7,819 bases of DNA. It comes from CAZDVQ01 sp964508975 (GTDB taxonomy: Bacteria; Bacteroidota; Bacteroidia; Chitinophagales; Saprospiraceae). Where the stretch lies: NCBI GenBank assembly GCA_964508975.1, contig CAZDVQ010000096.1, positions 1 to 7,819 on the forward strand. The letters run 5' to 3'. The translations under genes were made by a program, and so were the position numbers. The notes below the pieces were generated by a model. That model had not been told where the DNA came from and did not search any database. It was given only the letters and a program-made list of their open reading frames with translations. Below are positions 1 to 4,746 of the stretch, one piece after another (the first letter of the stretch is position 1; every line of letters begins with the position of its first letter).

Positions 1-71
1 CGCCCCCCTCCACTGCACAGACGCTGCGCGTCCGTTGGTAGCGGGGGTTGGGCCGAGCTACGCTCGACCGG
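1..71 (+). repeat. Left copy of a long GC-rich inverted repeat (truncated by window edge)
   Basis: Bases 4-71 are an exact reverse complement of 1894-1961 (68 bp). One mismatch at base 3 is followed by two more matches, so 70 of 71 bases pair with 1894-1964. The similarity stops abruptly at base 72 and probably continues left of the window. The copy contains two small hairpins with three-base loops: GACGC/GCGTC at 20-32 and CGAGC/GCTCG at 54-66. No transposase is encoded in or beside it. It could be one end of a composite insertion or simply one of two copies of a dispersed repeat. Confidence 0.9.
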
Positions 72-340
72 ATTTCGGTACGGCCTCCGTTCCGTGGCGA
101 TTCCTGTATCGGGCATGCTCAAACGGCTTGCCGCCACGGGTTTTCTGTTGTCGCCCTGAACCCCGGGTTGCGCTTTATTCCCCAGGTTGCGCTTTGCTTA
201 ACCCGCGGCTACCGATATGGCCTGCCCTTTGGGCATGGTAGGTGAAAAATGTGTCCTAATCGTAGCTTTTCGGCGGCCGGGTGGATGCGCACAGGGTGTT
301 TTACACCCTGAAGCGCAGACGGGGTGGTTATAAAACCCTG
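72..340. other. GC-rich non-coding stretch with hairpins and a short direct repeat
   Basis: No credible gene is seen here. The 11-mer GGTTGCGCTTT occurs at 166-176 and 185-195. CGGGTT (164-169) can pair with AACCCG (200-205) around it. TGCCC/GGGCA with a TTT loop lies at 223-235, and CAGGGTGT/ACACCCTG with a TTT loop at 292-310. The composition contrasts sharply with the AT-rich DNA that starts near 340. The arrangement resembles dispersed palindromic repeat DNA rather than coding sequence; that class assignment is an inference. Confidence 0.6.
292..310. repeat. Perfect 8-bp-stem hairpin with TTT loop
   Basis: CAGGGTGT (292-299) and ACACCCTG (303-310) are exact complements around TTT. GCGC at 287-290 and 313-316 can extend the stem imperfectly. 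No T-run follows, so it is not a standard intrinsic terminator on the plus strand. It sits about 100 bp before the promoter of the 505-996 gene. Confidence 0.75.
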
Positions 341-409
341 AAAAATTAACGCTAAAAGGCATTGTACTCGGCCTGGTAGTGTTCTAGCGTGCCTAAATCA
401 GCACATCAA

Positions 410-441
410 TTTGCAATTTAAGTTATAGTTTTTTATCTTTG
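410..441 (+). promoter_or_regulatory. Bacteroidota-type promoter for the 505-996 gene
   Basis: TTTG at 410-413 and TATCTTTG at 434-441 are 20 bp apart. This fits the known Bacteroidota primary-sigma consensus of a -33 TTTG and a -7 TAnnTTTG separated by about 19-21 bp. Transcription would start near 448, leaving a leader of roughly 55 nt. It is the best-formed promoter in the window and suggests the accessory gene downstream is, or recently was, expressed. Confidence 0.72.
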
Positions 442-504
442 CTAAGGTATATGCAAGTTGCGTATATTTATGAGTTGTAGGGCATTTTAGGACGACCGAA
501 AACA

Positions 505-996
505 ATGAAAATTAATATAACAATTTTAATTTTATTGCTACCGATAACTTTTAGGGTTTTCGGACAGGCAGACACTACATTTAAAAAGGCAGACCACTAC
601 AAGACAAAGCAGTTCGACGTGGCAATTTTCCCTTCAAATTATTTTAACTTTATTCCTGGACAGCGTTTTACGCCAACAAGACAGCAAATTGACCGAGCAG
701 AAGCCTCGTTGGGGACAGACTTAAAGACTTTAAATAATCAGTTGGTAAACCAATACTCGACACCTATTATTCATCAAAATTTGCATGAATATAAGCGACA
801 ATATTTTGGCTACATTGATATAAATGGCGACAGGATTTTACTCATTAACTGTTTTTGGTCAGAAGCCGAGGACGACACAGACGGTTGGTTAAAAGGTAGA
901 ATAATGGTGCTTGACGGTGGTAGTTATTATTGGAACATAAAGTTCAATCTTGATAAAAAACAACTCTTTGACCTTAATGTAAACGGTTACTCATAA
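505..996 (+). CDS. Secreted hypothetical protein, accessory cassette gene
   Basis: The product is 163 aa and has no function I can name. Residues 1-20 form a typical signal peptide: basic start MKIN, hydrophobic core ILILLLPITF, likely cleavage after VFG before QADTTF. There is no lipobox cysteine, so a periplasmic or secreted soluble protein is likely. The C-terminal half (about 98-163) looks like one beta-rich domain, with GYIDINGDR, LINCFW, a DGGSYYW segment at 137-143 and a final LNVNGYS. From memory, this resembles hypothetical proteins scattered through Bacteroidota genomes. The ATG lies about 55 nt below a good promoter. The coding DNA is AT-rich with frequent GAC codons, unlike the pdhB and helicase genes, which suggests horizontal acquisition. 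Its stop is followed after one base by the ATG of a truncated gene, so it was probably the first gene of a two-gene unit. Confidence 0.75.
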   Translation: MKINITILILLLPITFRVFGQADTTFKKADHYKTKQFDVAIFPSNYFNFIPGQRFTPTRQQIDRAEASLGTDLKTLNNQLVNQYSTPIIHQNLHEYKRQYFGYIDINGDRILLINCFWSEAEDDTDGWLKGRIMVLDGGSYYWNIKFNLDKKQLFDLNVNGYS

Positions 997-997
997 A

Positions 998-1072
998 ATG
1001 GACTTACTTGGACAAATATTATGGTTTGCTATGTTTGTAACGCCAATCATGACAATACCATTTGACAGATAG
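998..1072 (+). pseudogene. N-terminal fragment of a small membrane protein gene
   Basis: An ATG one base after the preceding stop opens a 24-codon frame, MDLLGQILWFAMFV followed by TPIMTIPFDR, ending at TAG (1070-1072). It reads like the first transmembrane helix of an inner-membrane protein: hydrophobic through about residue 22 and then abruptly cut. From memory, similar starts (MDLLGQILWF...) occur on longer Bacteroidota hypothetical membrane proteins. The frame runs straight into the 1062-1343 fragment in a different register, which suggests a deletion joined two genes. A genuine 24-aa small membrane protein cannot be excluded, since the start position and coupling look functional. Confidence 0.5.
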
Positions 1073-1343
1073 GGAATGGCTTTCAGACTTTTATGACTCA
1101 AGTGCAAATGACTTGACAATTACAGGTTTTGAAGAAATTCAAAAAGTCTTTGAAGACGTTCACGAAAACAATAGGTTTGGAGAACCAAACATTGACAAAA
1201 CGTATGAAGTATGCGAATTGTTGGTGATCCTAAGACTACAAGAATTATTTCGAGAAACATACAAATTAAACCAAGGTGACTGGGATAAAATTCCAATGTT
1301 TATAACGGCTCACGACTATGAACTAATATATAAAGCAAACTGA
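1062..1343 (+). pseudogene. Hypothetical protein fragment lacking a normal start
   Basis: The reading frame gives about 93 soluble, acidic residues (DREWLSDFYDSS..., ending ITAHDYELIYKAN) and stops at TGA 1341-1343. There is no ATG at the beginning: the only candidate start is TTG at 1062, and the frame is closed upstream by TGA at 1050-1052. It therefore looks like the C-terminal part of a longer protein whose 5' end was lost, joined near base 1060 to the start of another gene. The predicted chain is mostly helical, with several Trp and Tyr residues, and I do not recognise a domain. Base composition matches the upstream 505-996 gene, so both appear to belong to the same AT-rich cassette. It could instead be a complete gene with a TTG start. 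Confidence 0.5.
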
Positions 1344-1451
1344 CGAATGACAAAAAAGGCAGCCAATTACAACCAGACTTTCGTTGAGTACGCAGCACCG
1401 ACACTAAACCCCCTATTGAACGAAACCTGATTGCGTAATGCTCCCTGTGTC

Positions 1452-1464
1452 GCTCCTACGGAGC
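1452..1464. repeat. Hairpin GCTCC-TAC-GGAGC
   Basis: A 5-bp GC-rich stem encloses a three-base TAC loop. The same loop and stem size are seen at 54-66. It lies in AT-rich DNA about 110 bp after the 1062-1343 fragment, with no T-run to suggest termination. Confidence 0.6.
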
Positions 1465-1499
1465 TTATAGTACTATTACACCGTGATTCTATTAACACG

Positions 1500-1516
1500 C
1501 CGCTCCGCTGGAGCGG
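1500..1516. repeat. Hairpin CCGCTCC-GCT-GGAGCGG
   Basis: A perfect 7-bp stem (1500-1506 with 1510-1516) encloses a three-base loop. Its inner stem, GCTCC/GGAGC, is the same as that of the hairpin at 1452-1464, so the two may be related elements. Confidence 0.65.
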
Positions 1517-1538
1517 TTTAGTCGGTACGATTTGTAAT

Positions 1539-1580
1539 ATAAATCATTAATAATTAACCATTTATCATTAACCATTATAG
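1539..1580. repeat. AT-rich heptamer tract (ATTAACC-like units)
   Basis: Six consecutive 7-base units stay in register: ATAAATC, ATTAATA, ATTAACC, ATTTATC, ATTAACC, ATTATAG. Two units are identical and the rest are degenerate. The tract ends at the stem of the next hairpin at 1580. Confidence 0.6.
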
Positions 1581-1602
1581 AACGGCGGCTTTGCCGCCGT
1601 TC
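1580..1602. repeat. Perfect 10-bp-stem hairpin with TTT loop
   Basis: GAACGGCGGC (1580-1589) pairs exactly with GCCGCCGTTC (1593-1602) around TTT. It is the longest perfect hairpin in the accessory region. It marks the boundary between the AT-rich heptamer tract and the GC-rich block. The absence of a T-run argues against an intrinsic terminator. Confidence 0.8.
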
Positions 1603-1624
1603 AAGCGTTAGCGATGTGCAGCGG

Positions 1625-1639
1625 TGGCGCATAGCGCCA
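1625..1639. repeat. Hairpin TGGCGC-ATA-GCGCCA
   Basis: A perfect 6-bp stem encloses a three-base ATA loop, 22 bp after the larger hairpin at 1580-1602. Confidence 0.6.
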
Positions 1640-1657
1640 GACCAAGCCGCCCCCGTA

Positions 1658-1679
1658 GAGACGTTCCGTGGAGCGTCTC
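1658..1679. repeat. Near-palindrome GAGACGTTCC / GGAGCGTCTC
   Basis: Two 10-base arms at 1658-1667 and 1670-1679 are complementary except for one G-T pair, separated by GT. From memory, closely similar GAGACGTTCC palindromes occur as dispersed repeats in other bacterial genomes. The link to a named family is not established here. Confidence 0.6.
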
Positions 1680-1789
1680 CTTATAAAAGGGCGGCGCAGG
1701 GCCGAGCGAACAGCGAGCCGCGTAACGTAGCGGCGACGCGCAGGCGGCGCAACGCCCAAAAAAAAGCAAAAAAGATGAACAGGGTCGAA

Positions 1790-1824
1790 AATGGGTAAAT
1801 GGTTTAGATGAGTTGGTAGTTGAT
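1790..1824. repeat. Degenerate G/T-rich heptamer tract
   Basis: Five 7-base units in register: AATGGGT, AAATGGT, TTAGATG, AGTTGGT, AGTTGAT. Neighbouring pairs differ by one to three bases. It has the same period as the other tandem tracts but a different unit sequence. Confidence 0.45.
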
Positions 1825-1873
1825 TGGCAAACTTGTACGGCCGTTGGTGGGGAGGCCAACAGCGGCAAAAATT

Positions 1874-1887
1874 AGAGCAGAGAGCAG
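1874..1887. repeat. Two tandem AGAGCAG heptamers
   Basis: AGAGCAG occurs twice head to tail, just before the right copy of the long inverted repeat. Two units could be chance, but the 7-base period matches the other tracts in the window. Confidence 0.45.
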
Positions 1888-1893
1888 ATTACC

Positions 1894-1964
1894 CCGGTCG
1901 AGCGTAGCTCGGCCCAACCCCCGCTACCAACGGACGCGCAGCGTCTGTGCAGTGGAGGGGGTCG
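1894..1964 (-). repeat. Right copy of the long inverted repeat
   Basis: Reverse complement of bases 1-71 with a single mismatch (base 1962 against base 3). It carries the same two three-base-loop hairpins in mirrored order, at 1899-1911 and 1933-1945. The left boundary is sharp at 1894. The right boundary cannot be fixed because the partner runs off the window. It ends about 200 bp before pdhB, placing the accessory block directly against a core metabolic gene. Confidence 0.9.
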
Positions 1965-1988
1965 GCGCGAAGCGGCGGGGGGAGGCGC

Positions 1989-2016
1989 ACAATCCACAAT
2001 CCATCATCCACAATCA
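1989..2016. repeat. ACAATCC heptamer tract
   Basis: Four 7-base units in register: ACAATCC, ACAATCC, ATCATCC, ACAATCA. The tract lies between the inverted repeat and the putative pdhB promoter. Confidence 0.65.
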
Positions 2017-2057
2017 ACACATAATTGCACATTTTTTTCAAAACCTTATCAATATAC

Positions 2058-2087
2058 TTGTTGTTTATCGAAAGGTTTGTAAATTCG
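2058..2087 (+). promoter_or_regulatory. Candidate pdhB promoter
   Basis: TTG at 2058-2060 and TAAATTCG at 2080-2087 are 19 bp apart. This matches the Bacteroidota -33/-7 layout with one mismatch in the -7 box (C instead of T). Transcription would begin near 2094, giving a leader of about 65 nt. TATACTTG at 2053-2060 is an alternative -7 box but lacks a well-spaced upstream partner. Confidence 0.35.
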
Positions 2088-2129
2088 CCCTTGCTGGATT
2101 TACAGCGCGAACAAGTGCGAATTTTCGCA
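2078..2129. promoter_or_regulatory. Two inverted repeats in the pdhB leader, possible operators
   Basis: TGTAAAT (2078-2084) and ATTTACA (2098-2104) form a perfect 7-bp inverted repeat with a 13-bp spacer and overlap the candidate -7 box. TGCGAA (2116-2121) and TTCGCA (2124-2129) form a second one with a 2-bp spacer. Either could bind a dimeric regulator or shape the leader RNA. The sequence gives no direct proof. Confidence 0.3.
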
Positions 2130-2160
2130 GAAAAATCACGTTTAACACTCCTTTAATCAA

Positions 2161-3138
2161 ATGAGAGAAATACGTTTCAGAGATGCCCTGCGCGAAGCGA
2201 TGGTTGAAGAAATGCGCCGCGACGAGAACATTTTCTTAATGGGTGAAGAAGTAGCCGAATACAACGGTGCTTATAAAGTAAGCCAAGGCATGCTCGACGA
2301 GTTTGGCCCTAAACGCGTTATCGATACCCCGATTGCCGAGCTTGGCTTTGCCGCTATCGGTGTTGGTGCTGCCATGAACGGCTTGCGCCCAATCGTTGAA
2401 TTCATGACTTGGAACTTTGCCGTTTTGGCATTCGACCAAATCGTTAACCACGCCGCCAAGATGTACCACATGTCTGATGGCCAGTTTAACGTTCCTATCG
2501 TGTTCCGTGGACCAACCGGTGCAGCGGGCCAATTGGCGCAACAACACTCTCAAACCTTTGAATCATGGCTCGGTAACGTACCTGGTTTGAAAGTTATCTC
2601 GGTATCTAACCCAGCTGACGCTAAAGGCTTGCTCAAATCTGCTATCCGCGATAACGACCCCGTTTGTTTCATGGAGTCGGAAGTAATGTACTCTGACATG
2701 GGTATGATTCCTGATGGCGAATACACCATTCCAATCGGTGTGGCCGATATCAAACGCCCAGGTTCAGATGTAACCATCGTGAGCTTCAACAAGTCGGTTA
2801 AAATTGCGCTTGCCGCAGCCGAGGAGTTAGCCAAAGACGGTATCTCTGCCGAGGTTATCGACTTGCGTACTATCCGCCCGCTTGATTTCCAGACCGTTGT
2901 AAACTCTGTAAAGAAAACCAACCGCTTGGTAACCGTTGAAGAATCATGGCCTTTCGCCAGCGTTTCTTCTGAAATCGCTTACCACATGCAACGCTACGCC
3001 TTCGACTACCTCGATGCGCCTGTTGTTCGTGTAAACTCACGCGATAGCTCTTTGGGTTACGCCCCAACCTTCGTAGAAGAGTTCATGCCTAATCCTGCTC
3101 GTGTAATCGAAGCCGTGAAACAGGTGATGTACAAATAA
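2161..3138 (+). CDS. pdhB: Pyruvate dehydrogenase E1 component, beta subunit
   Basis: The product is 325 aa, the normal full length. With the E1 alpha subunit it forms the thiamine diphosphate enzyme that decarboxylates pyruvate and passes the acetyl group to E2 lipoamide, in the cytoplasm. Seen in the sequence: GEEVAEYNGAYKVS (28-41) with the glutamate that activates the cofactor, the DTPIAE block (55-60), RGPTGAAGQLAQQHSQ (116-131) with the conserved active-site His129, and DLRTIRP (234-240) of the C-terminal transketolase-type domain. All expected motifs are intact. The ATG at 2161 fits the family N-terminus (MREIRFRDALREAM). No purine-rich ribosome site is evident, as is usual in Bacteroidota. 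It stands alone: no E1 alpha, E2 or E3 gene is adjacent, and a terminator follows. A branched-chain 2-oxoacid dehydrogenase beta subunit is the main alternative, but the GEEVAEYNGAYKV block favours PdhB. Confidence 0.95.
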   Translation: MREIRFRDALREAMVEEMRRDENIFLMGEEVAEYNGAYKVSQGMLDEFGPKRVIDTPIAELGFAAIGVGAAMNGLRPIVEFMTWNFAVLAFDQIVNHAAKMYHMSDGQFNVPIVFRGPTGAAGQLAQQHSQTFESWLGNVPGLKVISVSNPADAKGLLKSAIRDNDPVCFMESEVMYSDMGMIPDGEYTIPIGVADIKRPGSDVTIVSFNKSVKIALAAAEELAKDGISAEVIDLRTIRPLDFQTVVNSVKKTNRLVTVEESWPFASVSSEIAYHMQRYAFDYLDAPVVRVNSRDSSLGYAPTFVEEFMPNPARVIEAVKQVMYK

Positions 3139-3154
3139 ACTTGCTCGTGCAAGT
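3139..3154 (+). other. Small hairpin right after the pdhB stop
   Basis: ACTTGC (3139-3144) and GCAAGT (3149-3154) pair around a TCGT tetraloop. The stem begins at the base after the stop codon and 6 bp before the intrinsic terminator. It may protect the 3' end of the mRNA or assist termination. Confidence 0.5.
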
Positions 3155-3160
3155 GTATCT

Positions 3161-3197
3161 AAAACGCTTGGTCCTTTCAGGGCCAAGCGTTTTTTTT
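3161..3197 (+). terminator. Intrinsic terminator of pdhB
   Basis: AAAACGCTTGG (3161-3171) pairs with CCAAGCGTTTT (3183-3193). Two G-C pairs and one G-T pair extend it inward around a TTTCA loop. A run of eight T residues (3190-3197) follows. It is a textbook Rho-independent terminator and separates pdhB from the next gene. Confidence 0.93.
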
Positions 3198-3265
3198 ATG
3201 CATTCTAGCACAAAATTCAATTAGAGTTGTATTTTTATTGCCTTAATCCTTAAAACTATCGCAAC

Positions 3266-3742
3266 ATGGAACGCAAAATCGACTGGTTTTTGAACAAATA
3301 CGGTGAAAGTCATCAAAACGCCACCAACAAGTTAATCCACTGGGTATGTGTACCAGCTATCATGTTTACCATATTCGCGATTTTATATGCGATTCCATTC
3401 CCTTTTGCTGAAAAAGCTTGGTATGCCAACTGGGGCGCCTTGGCTATGCTAGCGGCTTGGGCTTACTACCTGCGTTTGTCGGTAGCCATGTTCATGGGTT
3501 TCGTGCTGATTGGTTTGGCCATGCTCATCGGTAGCCAAGCACTACATGCCGCCTTAAATTACAGCGATGGCCAATTAGCCATAGCTGCTTTAATCATATT
3601 TGCGGTAGCCTGGGTATTCCAGTTTATCGGCCACAACATAGAGGGTAAAAAGCCCTCGTTTTTAGAGGATGTGCAGTTTTTATTGATTGGCCCAGCTTGG
3701 TTGATGCATTTTATATTTAAAAAAGTGGGCATTAGCTATTAA
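3266..3742 (+). CDS. DUF962 / Mpo1-like integral membrane protein
   Basis: The product is 158 aa, a complete length for the family. Characteristic blocks are YGESHQNATNKLIHWVCVP near the N-terminus (12-30) and FQFIGHNIEGKKPSFLEDVQFLLIGPAWLM (118-147). Conserved histidines are at 16, 25, 94 and 123, with Glu126 nearby. Hydrophobic segments at about 27-45, 55-70, 72-93, 104-122 and 135-151 indicate four to five membrane helices. The yeast homologue Mpo1 is an iron-dependent dioxygenase that alpha-oxidises 2-hydroxy fatty acids; the preserved histidine pattern makes a similar lipid-oxidation role possible here, but it is inferred. It has its own transcription unit after the pdhB terminator. It converges with cutC, and the two genes share 11 bp at their 3' ends. 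Confidence 0.87.
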   Translation: MERKIDWFLNKYGESHQNATNKLIHWVCVPAIMFTIFAILYAIPFPFAEKAWYANWGALAMLAAWAYYLRLSVAMFMGFVLIGLAMLIGSQALHAALNYSDGQLAIAALIIFAVAWVFQFIGHNIEGKKPSFLEDVQFLLIGPAWLMHFIFKKVGISY

Positions 3743-4445
3743 GTATTGCCAACATCCGCTCAATTTCTTGTAAATCAACCCCGTTGTACTGCAATTGCTC
3801 ATCGCCAATGCCTTGGTGCTTAGCGGGGAGTTGTTTGGCTGCCGAGCTGTGGTAAGCGCTTGCGCCAATGTCCAGCAAATCGGGTAGGGTATCGGCACGC
3901 ACTCCGGAGCCTGGCATAATTTCAATGGCTTGACCGGCTTGTTTGACCAATGCCTTCAACACTGCTTTGCCTTGGCTGGCTGTAGGGGCTAAGCCAGAAC
4001 TTAAAATACGCTTGATCCCCAGGTCAACAATTTGCGATAAGGCGAGCTGCGGGTCAAGCACTCGGTCAAATGCCCGGTGAAAGGTAATGCCCATGCCATC
4101 GGCAGCATCTACCAGTATGCGGCATTGGTCTACATGGATGCTTCGGTCGGCCTGTAGAGCGCCGAAAACTACACCATCTACACCAACTTGTTTGCAATAT
4201 GCGATATCAGCGAGCATGCAATCTAATTCAGCGTTGGAATACACAAAATCGCCACCCCGTGGCCGTATCATCACGTAGAGTTCTTGTTGCAAAACCTTGC
4301 GGGCTTGGGCAATTAAACCCGCTGATGGTGTTGTACCGCCATTGCCAGGGTCGGCACAAAGCTCAACCCGGTGGATACCCGTTTGCTGTAGCTGTATACA
4401 GGTTTCAATATCAAATGCGATGATTTCAAGTGCTGGGTGTTGCAT
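3732..4445 (-). CDS. cutC: CutC family protein
   Basis: The product is 237 aa, close to the usual size of about 240-250. It is a cytoplasmic TIM-barrel protein historically linked to copper tolerance; the biochemical activity of the family is unsettled. Seen in the sequence: RVELC (26-30), GGTTPSAG (36-43), MIRPRGGDF (59-67), GVDGVVFG (88-95), TFHRAFD (121-127), RILSSG (146-151) and MPGSGV (177-182), all in family order. The ATG gives the expected start just before the first strand (LEIIAFDI). The region 5' of the start is unusual: an 84-bp tract of 7-base repeats begins four bases upstream of the ATG and occupies the space where a leader and promoter are expected. The gene ends inside the last codons of the convergent DUF962 gene. 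It is annotated copper homeostasis protein by convention; confidence applies to the family. Confidence 0.93.
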   Translation of the reverse strand: MQHPALEIIAFDIETCIQLQQTGIHRVELCADPGNGGTTPSAGLIAQARKVLQQELYVMIRPRGGDFVYSNAELDCMLADIAYCKQVGVDGVVFGALQADRSIHVDQCRILVDAADGMGITFHRAFDRVLDPQLALSQIVDLGIKRILSSGLAPTASQGKAVLKALVKQAGQAIEIMPGSGVRADTLPDLLDIGASAYHSSAAKQLPAKHQGIGDEQLQYNGVDLQEIERMLAILNS

Positions 4446-4449
4446 AGAG

Positions 4450-4533
4450 TTAGGTTTTAGGGGTTAGGTATTAGGTGTTAGGTGTTAGGTATTAGGTATT
4501 TGGAATTAGGTTTTAGATTTGAAGTATTAGGTG
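4450..4533. repeat. TTAGGTR heptamer tandem tract, 12 units
   Basis: Twelve 7-base units keep an unbroken register over 84 bp. The first seven are nearly perfect (TTAGGTT, TTAGGGG, TTAGGTA, TTAGGTG, TTAGGTG, TTAGGTA, TTAGGTA). Three of the last five have decayed, and the tract ends with a clean TTAGGTG. It sits immediately 5' of cutC. Bases 4450-4468 are an exact 19-bp inverted match to 4584-4602. Confidence 0.9.
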
Positions 4534-4560
4534 CCATGTTAAGTGCCATGTTAAGTGCTA
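4531..4560. repeat. Tandem 12-mer GTGCCATGTTAA
   Basis: Two exact head-to-tail copies (4531-4542, 4543-4554) are followed by a partial third, GTGCTA. This is the only tandem repeat here with a period other than seven. It fills the loop between the two opposed heptamer tracts. Confidence 0.8.
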
Positions 4561-4581
4561 TTTATTAGGCCCAAATACCTA

Positions 4582-4616
4582 CCCCTAACCCCTAAAACCT
4601 AATACCTAAAACCTAA
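4582..4616. repeat. Inverted heptamer tract, 5 units
   Basis: Five units in register: CCCCTAA, CCCCTAA, AACCTAA, TACCTAA, AACCTAA. These are reverse complements of TTAGGNN units, so this tract opposes the one at 4450-4533. With the 19-bp exact match, the two tracts could form a cruciform or a long RNA stem around the 12-mer repeat. Confidence 0.88.
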
Positions 4617-4667
4617 AAAAGCCTGGCGCCACGGCGTAGCCGGGGCGGGTGCCCAAATAAAAAGCTA

Positions 4668-4685
4668 AAAATATGTACATATTTT
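4668..4685. promoter_or_regulatory. 18-bp perfect palindrome, candidate operator
   Basis: AAAATATGTACATATTTT is perfectly self-complementary and centred on GTAC. It ends 61 bp upstream of the flavoprotein start, in the divergent spacer with cutC. A weak -7-like TACCTTTA lies downstream at 4711-4718. Perfect palindromes of this size near promoters often bind dimeric repressors; the partner protein is unknown and none is encoded nearby. Confidence 0.55.
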
Positions 4686-4746
4686 GATAAAGCATAGCCG
4701 GGGAATATTATACCTTTACCGCCCATAACCCACCAGCCCCCACATC

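Larger units (their letters stand above)
1344..2160. other. Long intergenic mosaic of hairpins and tandem repeats
   Basis: No credible gene is seen over about 800 bp. From left to right it holds an AT-rich tail of the cassette, several GC-rich hairpins (1452-1679), heptamer tracts (1539-1580, 1790-1824, 1874-1887, 1989-2016), a very GC-rich block (about 1603-1765), the right copy of the inverted repeat (1894-1964), and finally the promoter region of pdhB (about 2040-2160). Open frames across the GC-rich block are Arg/Ala/Pro-rich and lack any recognisable domain. Confidence 0.65.

Noticed and set aside
35..245. Two overlapping open frames of 65-68 codons
   Set aside because: They lie across the inverted repeat and hairpin DNA, are rich in Arg, Pro and Gly, lack a domain or ribosome site, and overlap each other in different frames.
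1658..1679. Intrinsic terminator reading of the GAGACGTTCC palindrome
   Set aside because: No T-run follows on either strand, and no gene ends close by.
1608..1868. Open frames on both strands in the GC-rich block (1608-1868 minus, 1616-1798 plus)
   Set aside because: High GC removes stop codons by chance; products are low-complexity and cross the hairpins.
1344..1964. Possible integron attC sites around the cassette
   Set aside because: I could not find the paired R and L core sites of an attC, and there is no integrase in the window; the hairpins have three-base loops and unrelated stems.
1820..2164. Open frame of 114 codons overlapping the pdhB start
   Set aside because: It reads through the right inverted repeat, a heptamer tract and the pdhB leader; no plausible protein features.
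4450..4616. Possible CRISPR array
   Set aside because: Units are 7 bp and contiguous without unique spacers, and no cas gene is nearby.
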